64,000 nucleotides of DNA from Chimaeribacter californicus. Its GTDB lineage: Bacteria; Pseudomonadota; Gammaproteobacteria; Enterobacterales; Enterobacteriaceae. Each line of letters starts with the position of its first letter. Position 1 is the stretch's first letter. The stretch covers positions 1 to 64,000 of the forward strand of contig NZ_PJZF01000025.1 in the NCBI RefSeq assembly GCF_002858675.1, in the 5' to 3' direction. The position numbers and the translations under genes are program-made. Below, piece by piece: positions 16,701-25,370 of this stretch. Below the pieces are notes generated by a model. It had not been told where the DNA came from. It searched no databases and worked only from the letters and a program-made list of their open reading frames with translations.

Positions 16701-19262
16701 GTGGAGTGCGCCAAAGCCTGCTTTACGGCGGGCGTCACCCACGGCGATTTGACCTCCGCCTGTTTCGCCACCTGCCATCAGGTGATCAATTTCCTGACGC
16801 GCGGCGACCACCTGGACGGCGTGCTGACCAGCATCGACCGTGGGCTGGCGTTTGTGCGCAAGGCGCATTTTCAGGATATCGAGACCATTCTGCTGATCCA
16901 GCGGCACCTGGTAGAGCACCTGCGCGACCCGAACGCCGCCTCGCTGAGCGGCGACGGGTTCCTGCCGGACTCGCTGTTGCCGGGTACCCGCGACCCGATG
17001 CCGACGCTGATGTTCTGGTTCTGGCTCTACAAGGCGCTGGCGCACTTCGCGGCCGGGGCATTTTCCCAGGCTGCGGCGTGCCTCAGCACCGCAGGCAGCC
17101 TGAGCTGGTCGGCACCGGGGCATATTCACCTGCTGGATTACCACCTGTTCAGCATTCTTTCGCTGACCCAGCAACTCACGCCGGAGAGCATCACCCCGGC
17201 GCACCGCCGCCGGCTGCAACCGCACTACCGCAAGCTGGCGCTGTGGGCGCAGCTGAACCCCGGCACCTTCGCAGACAAAGAGGCGCTGGTGTATGCCGAG
17301 ATGGCGCGGCTGGATGCGCAGCACAGCCTGGCGATGAAGCTGTATGAGAAGGCGATCCGGCTTTCACGCGAAGCGGCCTTCGATCATATCAACGGGCTGG
17401 CGCACGAACTGGCCGGGCGCTTTGTGCAGGGGCGCAGTTACCCCACGGCGGCCGATGCGCACTTCCGGGGGGCGATGGCCGCCTGGGGGCGTTGCGGCGC
17501 ACAGGCGCGGGTGCGGCAGCTTGAACGGCAGTACCCGCATCTGGTGGTGCCGAGGCATACCTCGCCCTACGACACCATCGCCTTTGCCCAGAACGAGGAG
17601 ATCCGCGACTTACAGAGCGTGATTAATGCCGCGCGCGCTCTCTCTGAGGAGATTAACCTCGGGCGGCTGATCCAGATCCTGATGACCATGCTGCTGGAGC
17701 GCGCCGGGGCACAGCGCGGGGTGCTGATCCGCGTGGCGGAGAACCACCTGCCGGAGATTGAGGCCCGTGCCGACACCACCTCCGGTGGCGTGCAGGTACA
17801 GATTGTGAAAGAGGCGCCGGGCGCGGCCGATCTGCCGTTGTCAGTGCTCTCTGCGGTGATCCGCACCGGCCAGGAGATCCGTACCGGCAAACCGGGCGAG
17901 TTCAGCCCGTTCAGCCAGGATCCCTATCTGGTGACCTCCGGCGCGGCGGTGATGTGTGTGCCGATGTTCAAACAGGCCAGGCTGGTGGGCGTGCTCTATC
18001 TGGAGAACCGGCTGATGCCGGAGGTATTCACCGCCGAGCATTCAAAAATCATCGGCATTCTGGCGGCGCAGGCGGCGGTGTCGCTGGAGACCGCCCGGCT
18101 CTACGCGGAGCTGCTGGAGGAGAACATCCAGCGCCGCCGGGTGGAGAAAGAGCTGCGCGCCAGCCAGACCTCGCTGATGCTGGGTGAGCAGATCAGCCAC
18201 ACCGGCACCTGGCGCTGGGACGTGCAACAGGATCTGATGGTGATTTCCGACGAGTACGGGCGCATCCTGGGGCTGCCGCCCAGCCAGAGAAGCATCTCGA
18301 TGGCGGATTTCCTGACGCGGGTTCACGCAGATGACCACCCGCGCATCAGCACGCTGGTGACAGAGAGCGTACGTGACCACGTCACAATGCGCGCCGGGTT
18401 CCGCATTATCCGCACGGATGGTGCCATCCGCCACTTGCTGGGGATTGGCAACCCGGTGCCGGCCGGGGCGGAGGTCAAAGAGTATTTCGGCACCATCACC
18501 GACATCACCGCCCACCGGCAGGCGGAGGACGCCGCGCGGGTGGCGCAGGCCGATCTGGCACGGGTGGCGCGCGCCACCACCGTGGGCCAGCTGACCGCCT
18601 CTATTGCCCATGAGATCAACCAGCCGCTGATGTCGATCGTTTCCAACGCCGGGGCCAGCCTGCGCTGGCTGAACCGTGACCCGGCGCAGCTGGACAACGC
18701 CCGCGCCGGGCTGGAGGAGATCATCAGCGAGGGGCAGCGCGCCGGTGAAATTATCCGCAGTTTGCAGGCGCTGACGCGCAATCAGCCTCCGGCGTTTGCC
18801 CGCGTCGATCTGCACCAGATTGCCCACCACATCATGATGCTTTCCCGCAGCGAGCTGGAGCGGCGGCAGGTCGGCGTAGAGTATGCGTTGCAGGCCGCGC
18901 ATCCCTTTATCTGGAGTGATAGCGTGCAGATCCAGCAGGTGCTGCTCAATCTGGTGGCCAACGCCATCGATGCGATGATCGACGTCACCGACCGCCCGCG
19001 CCTGCTGACGCTCTCCTCCAGCAACCCGGCCCCGGGTTACCTGCGGTTTTGCATTGCGGATAGCGGCATCGGCCTCGATCCGGCGGTGATGGCGCGGGTG
19101 TTCGACTCCTTCTACACCACCAAGGCGCAGGGCATGGGCATGGGCCTGACCATCAGCCACGCGATCATCGAACGCCACCGCGGCAAACTCACCGCAGAAG
19201 CCCGCCAGCCGCACGGCAGTTGCTTTACCTTTGTGCTGCCGACGGAAGGGGAAGGGGGATAA
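13779..19262 (+). CDS. Giant kinase-like/AAA-ATPase/GAF/PAS/sensor histidine kinase
   Basis: This is an 1827-residue cytoplasmic signalling protein. A Ser/Thr-kinase-like domain (about 20-290) keeps HGDIKPGN and YMSPEHA, but the DFG motif reads GFG and no clear VAIK lysine is seen, so it is probably a pseudokinase. A STAND/AAA module follows, with Walker A GPSGIGKSS near 350 and Walker B LVLLIDDIHWVD. Then comes a long helical-repeat region (about 700-1270). A GAF domain (about 1290-1440), a PAS domain (about 1465-1580), and a HisKA phospho-acceptor His in ASIAHEINQP near 1609 follow, ending in an HATPase_c domain (NAIDAMID, DSGIGLDP, GMGMGLTIS). ATG 13779 is chosen for the GGAGGAG ribosome-binding site. 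The signal sensed is unknown. Confidence 0.9.
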   Translation: MSNNAPQADWPAGDNQADEPAFTLDERVVFMPLAQDGCLAWSWCRHPVTGRECILATAAGEEAEPQATLLLKNEFALRGHLAADWAVIPVATALYHGRYALLYRPFPFDTLTRVTGTPAGDMVTFLDLALQLCAPLLQMHRHGLVHGDIKPGNLFVNNDGSCRLGGFGLASGAPGTGAQTTVAAAGGTLAYMSPEHAARTRRAVDHRSDLYSLGIVLYELLTGSLPFDLTDAGQAEWIHHHIASEPRLPHQLRPGTPDILSAMILRLLAKSPENRYQTTEGLMADLRRCRATVSPSGSLTPFTLGLQDRAAALALSDTLFTGHPQSRALLAAFSEVSRSGTQALVVVSGPSGIGKSSLIASALRALQHHPALLAVSNVDQYHPALPYAVLTSAFQSLALHILGLPVAEIARWKARLSQTLGSYAGLAINLVPELGLLLDKPAWIPPDTLSIDARARFNHMVLCLIKAFATPCCPLVLLIDDIHWVDAASLQLLEYVMGNSTALPLLMVVAHRDDTHAQHGASLAGLCAAGIAPLAALVHEKTGGNPLFVQQFVKRIVDDGLVTHQQPHKKWHYDLPAIRARHYTENVAGLVLQQLVQMPPATRTLLGSLACLGGTGNLAVLTRVAGTDIAETRRVLHPAVAAQLITLSANEYAFTHNRVQEAAIALLDPAEKRRLHLATASLLAEMSRQATGNDTLFRAVHHVASAMDASEPLPQRRMFRELSLLAAQRAKRTGDSLSALGYLRTARALADHSVPDDPLTFTLDLEEAECEFLLGNLATAARLCAQLAGRPGGLAEKAVAACLLAEIHMRQSHRQQALETALAWLSVFGIALSRYPDAAECDAAYEAMRARVGSDPAAAFHALPRMDNRDTEAVMNLLASAGIFAGFCCPRLHFLILCRMLHLTLDHGMTGAGATALAWFGVLIGHRYEDYRDGFRYGLLARELVGRHHYLNAEAKILLPLDQLSVWTQPLAFTVECAKACFTAGVTHGDLTSACFATCHQVINFLTRGDHLDGVLTSIDRGLAFVRKAHFQDIETILLIQRHLVEHLRDPNAASLSGDGFLPDSLLPGTRDPMPTLMFWFWLYKALAHFAAGAFSQAAACLSTAGSLSWSAPGHIHLLDYHLFSILSLTQQLTPESITPAHRRRLQPHYRKLALWAQLNPGTFADKEALVYAEMARLDAQHSLAMKLYEKAIRLSREAAFDHINGLAHELAGRFVQGRSYPTAADAHFRGAMAAWGRCGAQARVRQLERQYPHLVVPRHTSPYDTIAFAQNEEIRDLQSVINAARALSEEINLGRLIQILMTMLLERAGAQRGVLIRVAENHLPEIEARADTTSGGVQVQIVKEAPGAADLPLSVLSAVIRTGQEIRTGKPGEFSPFSQDPYLVTSGAAVMCVPMFKQARLVGVLYLENRLMPEVFTAEHSKIIGILAAQAAVSLETARLYAELLEENIQRRRVEKELRASQTSLMLGEQISHTGTWRWDVQQDLMVISDEYGRILGLPPSQRSISMADFLTRVHADDHPRISTLVTESVRDHVTMRAGFRIIRTDGAIRHLLGIGNPVPAGAEVKEYFGTITDITAHRQAEDAARVAQADLARVARATTVGQLTASIAHEINQPLMSIVSNAGASLRWLNRDPAQLDNARAGLEEIISEGQRAGEIIRSLQALTRNQPPAFARVDLHQIAHHIMMLSRSELERRQVGVEYALQAAHPFIWSDSVQIQQVLLNLVANAIDAMIDVTDRPRLLTLSSSNPAPGYLRFCIADSGIGLDPAVMARVFDSFYTTKAQGMGMGLTISHAIIERHRGKLTAEARQPHGSCFTFVLPTEGEGG

Positions 19263-19329
19263 GGTGATTACTCCGGGGCAGCTGCCGGCAGTGCAGGGCG
19301 GTTTCCCCTGCCTGCACCGGATGCCGGGA

Positions 19330-20109
19330 TTAGCGTAAATGACGTTTTGCCTCCTGACGGACGCGGTGAAGAACGTGATGCTTTATTTCGCTGTAACGGG
19401 GGTGCGCGGCGAGGGTTTCGATATCGCGTTCGCGCCCAAACGGCAGGGTAATCTCATCGACGATTTTCCCCGGCTTTGCCGACATCACCAGAATGCGGTC
19501 GGCCAGGAACAGCGCCTCATCCACATCATGGGTCACAAACAGCAGGGTGGTGCGCGTTTCCAGCCAGGCGGTGCGCAGCAGCTCCTGCATCATCATGCGT
19601 GTCTGGGCATCGAGTGCGCCAAACGGCTCATCGAGCAGCAGCACCTCCGGGCCGGGCAGCCAGGCGCGGGCCAGCGCCACGCGCTGTTTCATGCCGCCGG
19701 AAAGCTGCCATGGGGCATGGTGCTCAAAGCCTTTCAGCCCGACACGCGCCAGCCAGTCCAGCGCCTCAGCATTGACGTGCTCTTTGCGATATTTTCCCAG
19801 CCGGGGGCCAAAGGTGACGTTTTCCAGCACTGACAGCCACGGAAACAGGTTTGGCTGCTGAAAGATCATGCCGCGTGACGGCCCCGGCTTTTGGACCGGC
19901 TCGCCGCCACAGAGCACCCGCCCGCTGTCGGGCTGGTTAAAGCCCGCCACTAAATTCAGGATCGTTGACTTCCCGCAGCCGGACGGCCCAAGCAGCACAA
20001 CAAACTCGCCTTTTTGCAGCGATAACGAGATCTCTTCCAGCACGGTGAAAGGTTGAGGTTTTGCGGCAAACCGCAGCGACACATTTTCCAGCGCAATCTG
20101 TACAGCCAT
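19330..20109 (-). CDS. ABC transporter ATPase, TauB/SsuB type
   Basis: This 259-residue nucleotide-binding protein has Walker A GPSGCGKST, Q-loop FQQPNLFPW, signature LSGGMKQRVALARA, Walker B VLLLDEPFGALD and switch His in FVTHDVDEAL. The class imports taurine, alkanesulfonates, nitrate or similar anions. It is the last gene of an operon that begins with a PLP lyase at 23700. Its start overlaps the permease stop by one base. The partner genes point to a sulfonate or sulfur amino-acid analogue as the cargo. Confidence 0.85.
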   Translation of the reverse strand: MAVQIALENVSLRFAAKPQPFTVLEEISLSLQKGEFVVLLGPSGCGKSTILNLVAGFNQPDSGRVLCGGEPVQKPGPSRGMIFQQPNLFPWLSVLENVTFGPRLGKYRKEHVNAEALDWLARVGLKGFEHHAPWQLSGGMKQRVALARAWLPGPEVLLLDEPFGALDAQTRMMMQELLRTAWLETRTTLLFVTHDVDEALFLADRILVMSAKPGKIVDEITLPFGRERDIETLAAHPRYSEIKHHVLHRVRQEAKRHLR

Positions 20110-20879
20110 TATTCTTTCCCGGCCCAGGGCACAAACAGGCGTTGTAAGCCCAGAAGCAGTAAATCAAGCAAATAACCGATGCCGCCGAGCAGTAAAATGC
20201 CCAGCATCACAATGTCAGTGCGTAAATAGGAACTGGCGTTGATCACCATCCAGCCGAGACCGGAATTGGCGGCAACCATCTCCGCCGCAATCAGCGACGT
20301 CCAGCCAATACCAATTGACAGCCTGACGGTGGTGAACAATTCCGGCAGCGCATCCGGCAAGACCACCCGCAGGAAAATCTGCCGGCGGGAGGCCCCCAGG
20401 GTTTGTGCCACGCGGATGCGTGAACGCCCAATACGCTCAACCGCTGCACCCGCCCCGACCACCACGCTCAAAAACGTGGCGATGAAGATCAGGAAGAACT
20501 TCGAGGCCTCGCCGATACCCAGCCACACCACCGCCAGCGGGATCAGGGCGATTTTCGGCAGCGGCCGCAAAAACTGTACAAACGGGTTCAGCACCGCCGC
20601 CAGGCCTTCAGACATGCCCATCAGCAACCCCAGCGGGACGCCGAGCACGATCGCCACAGAAAACGCACTTAACGCGCGGGCCAGGCTCACGGCGATGTGC
20701 TGCCATAGCGGTATCTGGCGATAACCGTCCGCTAACAACTCCCCGGTGGTTAAACCGATGTCCGTCAGGGACGGCAGCAACAGCGGGTCCACCCATTGCC
20801 GGGTGGCCGCCAGTTGCCAGAGACTCAAAAAAATCACCACCGACATCACACTGACAGTGATTTGACGCTGCATCTTCAT
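20109..20879 (-). CDS. ABC transporter permease, TauC/SsuC type
   Basis: This 256-residue inner-membrane permease has about six helices and the BPD_transp_1 EAA-like loop (RVAQTLGASRRQIFLRVVLPDALPELFTTVRLSIGIGWTSLIAAEM). It resembles the sulfonate/taurine subfamily. It overlaps the substrate-binding-protein gene by four bases and the ATPase gene by one, so all three are translated together. Confidence 0.85.
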   Translation of the reverse strand: MKMQRQITVSVMSVVIFLSLWQLAATRQWVDPLLLPSLTDIGLTTGELLADGYRQIPLWQHIAVSLARALSAFSVAIVLGVPLGLLMGMSEGLAAVLNPFVQFLRPLPKIALIPLAVVWLGIGEASKFFLIFIATFLSVVVGAGAAVERIGRSRIRVAQTLGASRRQIFLRVVLPDALPELFTTVRLSIGIGWTSLIAAEMVAANSGLGWMVINASSYLRTDIVMLGILLLGGIGYLLDLLLLGLQRLFVPWAGKE

Positions 20880-21892
20880 TTCGGTGCTGCCGCCGCATCA
20901 CGGATATAGCGGGAATCAATGGCGCTGTCCCAGTTGGCCGGGATATCGCGCTTGCGGATTTCGCCGATGTCTGCCAGGAAACCGGCGGTTTTGGTCAGTG
21001 CTTTGCCGATACCGCTGTCACTGGTTTGCGTGCCGTTACCCAGCCATGCGGCCGTCCCCTGCTCTGCCAGCGTCGGGTACTCCAGCCCACCCAGCGTATT
21101 GGCTGCCGTCGTCACCGGGGCGCCCACCTCGTTGGCGACAATGGCGGCCGCGTGTTCCGGATCCCGTTTGAAGGCGTCGACCTTTTCCTGGTGCACACGC
21201 AGGAAGGCGGTGACTGCGTCAGGATATTGCTCGGCAAACGCTTTACGCACGACGTAGTTGTTGTAGATCAGGTAACCATTTTTCTGCAGATCTTTGGTGG
21301 CAAACACCTGATGGCCGCCAGAGGACTCAAGCGCTTGGGCAAAGGGTGCCCAGACGTAACCGGCATCGATATCGCCGCGTTTCCAGGCGGCTACCATGTC
21401 AGCCGGGCGCAGCGGCAGCAGGGTGATTTTGCTGCGGTCGAGTTTATTTACGGTGATCGCCGCTTCCAGCGCATATTGCGCCGTGGAATTCGGGGGATAG
21501 GCCACACGTTTACCTTCGATATCCGACAGCGTATTTATGCCCTCTTTTCCAATCAGGCGTTCATAGCTGGCAATAACACCGGCCACGCCAATAATTTCTA
21601 CCGGCAATTTACGCACAATGCCGGCAGTGGCCGGGCTGGAACCAAAGTTGGCAATATCAATGGCGTTGCTGGCGAAATAACTCAACGCATCCGCCCCTGA
21701 GGCAAATTGCACCCATTTCACTTTGGTGTGTAACGCTTTATCTAATGAGCCATCGGCTTTCGCCAGCATTAAAACCTGAGAGCCGCCGCTATACGCAATA
21801 CGCACTTCATCAGGTGATGCAGCAACGCTGCTATTTGCCCATATACTCCCTGCTGCCAGTAATAAGCAGATCTGTTTTTTCACTCTATTCAC
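20876..21892 (-). CDS. ABC transporter substrate-binding protein, TauA type
   Basis: This 338-residue periplasmic binding protein has a signal peptide ending near SVAA. ANFGSSPATAGIVRKLPVEIIGV and AAWKRGDIDAGYVWAPFAQALE are close to the equivalent stretches of TauA (NLGSSP..., AAWQRGDIDGAYVWAP). Ligands of this family are taurine and related sulfonates. Because the operon lacks a TauD dioxygenase but has a cysteate-lyase-like enzyme and a racemase, L- or D-cysteate is a better guess than taurine. An 84-bp gap separates it from the racemase gene. Confidence 0.8.
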   Translation of the reverse strand: MNRVKKQICLLLAAGSIWANSSVAASPDEVRIAYSGGSQVLMLAKADGSLDKALHTKVKWVQFASGADALSYFASNAIDIANFGSSPATAGIVRKLPVEIIGVAGVIASYERLIGKEGINTLSDIEGKRVAYPPNSTAQYALEAAITVNKLDRSKITLLPLRPADMVAAWKRGDIDAGYVWAPFAQALESSGGHQVFATKDLQKNGYLIYNNYVVRKAFAEQYPDAVTAFLRVHQEKVDAFKRDPEHAAAIVANEVGAPVTTAANTLGGLEYPTLAEQGTAAWLGNGTQTSDSGIGKALTKTAGFLADIGEIRKRDIPANWDSAIDSRYIRDAAAAPK

Positions 21893-21976
21893 CCTGTGTA
21901 GACGTCAAAAAATAGCGCAGTCATGAATATCCGGCGCAACATGGTTTATTGATCGGCATTTCTGCCACGGTTTATG

Positions 21977-22702
21977 TTATGAGAAAGCGGCCTGACGGTA
22001 TGCCTGCCATAGCTGCGAACAGCGCTCCGCCAGGGCAACGGCCGGGTCAAAAGTCTGCGGCAAGGCCGGCGCCCCTATTGCCTGCAACGCGACCGGCACT
22101 TCGGTACACGCCAGAATCAACGCCCCGGCGCCGCGTGCGCACAATGCCTGCGCCTGGCGCAACAGCAATGCCCCACCCTCTGCCGGTGCACCGCGTTTCA
22201 CGGCGTAGCAACCGGGCACAAACCAGTTCTGCATCTCATCTGCTGTGGGCAACACCGGCGTGATCCCAAGCCGGGTTAACCCCTGCTGAAACCAGCCGGC
22301 ATCCAGCGTGCCCTGGGTGGCGATGATGCCAACATGTTCAGGGCGCGCAGGTGCGGTTTGCAGCTTCTCCAGCGTTGCCTCCACAATGTGCAGCAACGGC
22401 GCGGTGCTGGCTTCGCGTAACGCGCCATACCAGTGGTGCGCAGTATTGCAGGGGATAGCGATGTGGCTGGCACCGGCTTCATTCAGCCTATGGATGCCCT
22501 GCAACAGCTGGGGCAATGGGGATGGCCCAAGGCCCGCCAGCGCTTTCTGCCGATCGGCAATTTGCGGGACGTTCCAGGCCACCACCGGGATTTGCTGCTG
22601 ATCGTCGGCGGCCGGCGTCGCGGCCAGCAACTTGTACATGAAGTCCACGGTGGCCAGCGGCCCCATGCCGCCCAGCACCCCAAGCAGGAACGGCTGGCTC
22701 AC
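21977..22702 (-). CDS. Aspartate/glutamate racemase family protein
   Basis: This 241-residue cofactor-independent racemase is of the YgeA/AspR type. It has [16 protein letters not shown] at the start and the two catalytic cysteines in IPCNTAHHW and [10 protein letters not shown]. The family interconverts D- and L- forms of acidic or other amino acids. Cysteate is an acidic, aspartate-like sulfonate, so it would fit this active site; that is inference from the neighbours. The gene overlaps the PLP lyase by four bases. Confidence 0.85.
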   Translation of the reverse strand: MSQPFLLGVLGGMGPLATVDFMYKLLAATPAADDQQQIPVVAWNVPQIADRQKALAGLGPSPLPQLLQGIHRLNEAGASHIAIPCNTAHHWYGALREASTAPLLHIVEATLEKLQTAPARPEHVGIIATQGTLDAGWFQQGLTRLGITPVLPTADEMQNWFVPGCYAVKRGAPAEGGALLLRQAQALCARGAGALILACTEVPVALQAIGAPALPQTFDPAVALAERCSQLWQAYRQAAFS

Positions 22703-23700
22703 GCCTCCAGCACCTGCCGATAACCGAACAAGCCCGCCGAGCCGCCGGTATGAATGAAGACGATATTTTCGTCCTGACGGAAATGCCCTTTGCGGATCAA
22801 ATCAATAAGGCCGGCAAACCCTTTTCCGGAGTAGACCGGATCCAGCAAAATACCTTCGTGGCGGGCCAGCAGGCGTAAGGCTTCCAGCATACTTTCCGTG
22901 GGTAACCCATATCCCTCGCCAACGTAATCACTGTTGGCAGTGACCGCATGGCGCGAGAGCTCACCCGGTACGCCCAGCAGTTCACGCGTACGCGACGCCA
23001 GATTCCAGACGTTCTCTTCCTGTTTCTCTTTGGGTGCCCGCACACTGATACCCAGCACCGGCACATGGCTGTTGGTGGCACTGAACCCGGCCACCAATCC
23101 GGCCTGGGTGCCGGTACTGCCTGTGGCATGAACCACCAGGTCGATGCGTAACCGCTGCTGTGAAGATTGGTACAACAACTCTTCCGCACAGGCGGCATAC
23201 CCCAGGGCACCAATCGGGTTGGAACCGCCGCCGGGGATGACGTAAGGCGTGTGCCCTTTTTCACGCAGTTCAGCGGCGTACTCGTCCATCGCCTTTTGCA
23301 TGTCCGTGCCGCCCGGCAAGTGCGCCACGATTTTGCCCCCCAGCAGATGGTCGAGTAAGACGTTGCCGGAACGCTGATACTCCTCTCCAAAGTCGGTCAC
23401 GCGCTTTTCTAACAAGACGTGTGCGGCCAGGCCTAATTTCGCCGCACCGGCAATCGTCTGGCGCACATGGTTAGATTGCGTTGCGCCCTGGGTAATAATC
23501 ACATCCGCTTTTTTCTGTCGTGCATCGGCTAACAGGAATTCCAGCTTACGCGTCTTATTTCCCCCGCCGGCCAGCCCGGTGGCATCATCACGTTTGATCC
23601 ATATTTTCGGGCCGCCTAACAGGGCGCTTAAATTATCAAGGGGTTCAAGTGGCGTCGGGAAATGCCCCAACGTGACCCGGGGGAAACGTGCCAGATGCAT
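22699..23700 (-). CDS. PLP-dependent lyase, L-cysteate sulfo-lyase/D-cysteine desulfhydrase family
   Basis: This 333-residue fold-type II PLP enzyme has the PLP lysine in [10 protein letters not shown], a substrate loop [13 protein letters not shown], and the phosphate loop [11 protein letters not shown]. From memory, its MHLARFPR start, [11 protein letters not shown] and [17 protein letters not shown] stretches fit cysteate sulfo-lyase (CuyA) better than DcyD. CuyA splits L-cysteate to pyruvate, ammonium and sulfite; DcyD splits D-cysteine to pyruvate, ammonium and sulfide. The sulfonate-type transporter next door supports the CuyA reading. AAGGAG precedes the start, and TATAAT lies at 23721-23726 on the minus strand. 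Confidence 0.8.
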   Translation of the reverse strand: MHLARFPRVTLGHFPTPLEPLDNLSALLGGPKIWIKRDDATGLAGGGNKTRKLEFLLADARQKKADVIITQGATQSNHVRQTIAGAAKLGLAAHVLLEKRVTDFGEEYQRSGNVLLDHLLGGKIVAHLPGGTDMQKAMDEYAAELREKGHTPYVIPGGGSNPIGALGYAACAEELLYQSSQQRLRIDLVVHATGSTGTQAGLVAGFSATNSHVPVLGISVRAPKEKQEENVWNLASRTRELLGVPGELSRHAVTANSDYVGEGYGLPTESMLEALRLLARHEGILLDPVYSGKGFAGLIDLIRKGHFRQDENIVFIHTGGSAGLFGYRQVLEA

Positions 23701-23971
23701 AAAAGCTCCTTGCGTACACTATTATAAGTCGCAGAATAATCAGGGGGTAATAGAGCGTCATTCTACACAGTCCGGCTTTATGGCTAAGGATGAATTATCA
23801 ATAACGATTTCTGGAAATTAACTTTGAAATACCCAGGCTATTCCCAGCCGCCGGCGCGTTCTTTTCATCGCTATTTTCAACGCCGCCACACAGGTCAGAG
23901 TATTTTCACCAGGCCAATTGTCTTTTCAATGACCATTAAAATTATCCCCGCCATGCATGGCGCTGGCAGAT
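23701..23971. promoter_or_regulatory. Upstream region of the cysteate-type operon
   Basis: This AT-rich non-coding stretch carries a minus-strand TATAAT box (23721-23726) and the lyase ribosome-binding site at 23706-23711. No clear CysB or Cbl site was identified by eye. The rest up to the terminator near 23972 shows no gene. Confidence 0.4.
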
Positions 23972-23999
23972 AAAAAACCCGCTTCAGGCAGGTTTTTTA
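23972..23999 (-). terminator. Terminator at the end of the flavin monooxygenase operon
   Basis: AAAAAACCCGC-ttcag-GCAGGTTTTTT folds into a hairpin with T runs in both directions. The monooxygenase stop codon (23997-23999) lies in its edge. It can serve both strands. Confidence 0.8.
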
Positions 24000-25370
24000 T
24001 GATGGCCGACGAAAATGGCTTGCCGGGTGGTCAGCGGGTAAATGGCGCTGCCCTGCCCCGAACAGCCGTTCCCGCAGTGTCAGCGGGTGGGCCGGACGTT
24101 CAGCCATGCGCCCCCGCGCCTTAAGAACCGGCACCACATAACGGACAAAATCTTCAAAACTGCCGGGACTGATGGCGTAACCAATGTTAAATCCATCAAC
24201 GCCCGCCTCCTCTGCAAACTGCTCTAACTGGTCGGCAATCGCCTGCGGGCCGCCTACCAGCGTTGGGTGAAGCCCCCCAATGCCGATGGTGTCCGCTGCC
24301 TCACGCAGTGTCCACTGCCGGCCGCTGTCGATACGGGTCAGGCTGGCCAGTGCCGAGCGACAGGCCTCCGTTTCGATATATTCCAGCGGACGGTCCAGGT
24401 CAAACGCCGACCAGTCCACGCCGGTCCAGGCAGAGAAAAGTGCCAGGGCGGCGTCCTGGCTGATGTACTGCTGAAACGCCTGATAGCGGGCCTGCGCGTC
24501 GCGATCGTCTGCGCCGGTTACCACCGTCACGGCAGCGATAAAACGCAGGGACGCAGGATCACGCCCCTGTTCAGCCGCCAGCTGGCGAAGGGTGTTTATG
24601 TCAGTGCGAATCGCTTGTGGGGTCAGCCCGGCCATAAAAACCACCTCCGCATTAACCGCTGCAAACAGGCTGCCGCGGGCAGACGTGCCGGCCTGAAACA
24701 GTACCGGGGTACGCTGCGGGCTGGGTTCACTCAAATGGGCATCCGGTACCTGGTAATACCGCCCATGATGGCCAATGGCATGGACTTTTTGCGGGTTGCT
24801 GTAAATCCCTGCCAGCTTGTCGCGCGTTACCGCATCCGCTTCCCATGACCCTTCCCAGAGTTTGCACGTGACATCAACAAACTCCTGCGCGCGCGCATAA
24901 CGTTCATCATGCGGGATCTGCTGCGTCATACCGAGGTTGCGTGCCGCCGAGTCAAGCATGGACGTGACGATGTTCCATGCCACCCGCCCGTTGCTCAGAT
25001 GATCGAGGGTGGTGAACTTACGCGCCAGCAGATAGGGCTGTTCGTACGTCGTAGATACCGTGATCCCAAAGCCAAGGTGGCGGGTAGCCGCTGCCAGCGC
25101 GGAGACCAGCAATAACGGATCGTTGACCGGCATCTGGGCGGCCCCCCGGAGCGCGGCGTCGGGAAGCTGCTGATAGACATCCAGCTGGCCCAGCGCATCG
25201 GCCAGAAACAGGGCATCAAATCCCGCGTCATCCAGCAGGCGGGCAAGGCTTATCCAGTAATTGATGTCGGTGTAGCGTGTGGCCTGATCATCCGGATGCC
25301 GCCACAGGCCGGCGGAAAGGTGGCCCACCACGTTCATCATAAAACCAAACAGAATAAACGGTTTTTTCAT
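23997..25370 (-). CDS. NtaA/SnaA/DszA-family FMNH2-dependent monooxygenase
   Basis: This 457-residue luciferase-like protein belongs to the subgroup that includes nitrilotriacetate, EDTA and dibenzothiophene-sulfone monooxygenases. Characteristic parts are GHLSAGLWRHPDD, FDALFLADALG, TTLDHLSNGRVAWNIVTS, a QAGTSARG segment, and VDGFNIGYAISPGSFEDFV near the C-terminus. Such enzymes use FMNH2 from a separate reductase and O2 to break C-N or C-S bonds. No flavin reductase gene is in the operon. It ends a ribose-type ABC transporter operon, overlapping the permease by one base, so the imported compound is probably its substrate. Confidence 0.85.
   Translation of the reverse strand: MKKPFILFGFMMNVVGHLSAGLWRHPDDQATRYTDINYWISLARLLDDAGFDALFLADALGQLDVYQQLPDAALRGAAQMPVNDPLLLVSALAAATRHLGFGITVSTTYEQPYLLARKFTTLDHLSNGRVAWNIVTSMLDSAARNLGMTQQIPHDERYARAQEFVDVTCKLWEGSWEADAVTRDKLAGIYSNPQKVHAIGHHGRYYQVPDAHLSEPSPQRTPVLFQAGTSARGSLFAAVNAEVVFMAGLTPQAIRTDINTLRQLAAEQGRDPASLRFIAAVTVVTGADDRDAQARYQAFQQYISQDAALALFSAWTGVDWSAFDLDRPLEYIETEACRSALASLTRIDSGRQWTLREAADTIGIGGLHPTLVGGPQAIADQLEQFAEEAGVDGFNIGYAISPGSFEDFVRYVVPVLKARGRMAERPAHPLTLRERLFGAGQRHLPADHPASHFRRPS

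Noticed and set aside
14964-17324. Long minus-strand open frame of about 786 codons
   Set aside because: It lies wholly antisense to the giant kinase gene, has low-complexity Arg/Gln/His-rich translation and no ribosome-binding site. It is a by-product of high third-position G+C.
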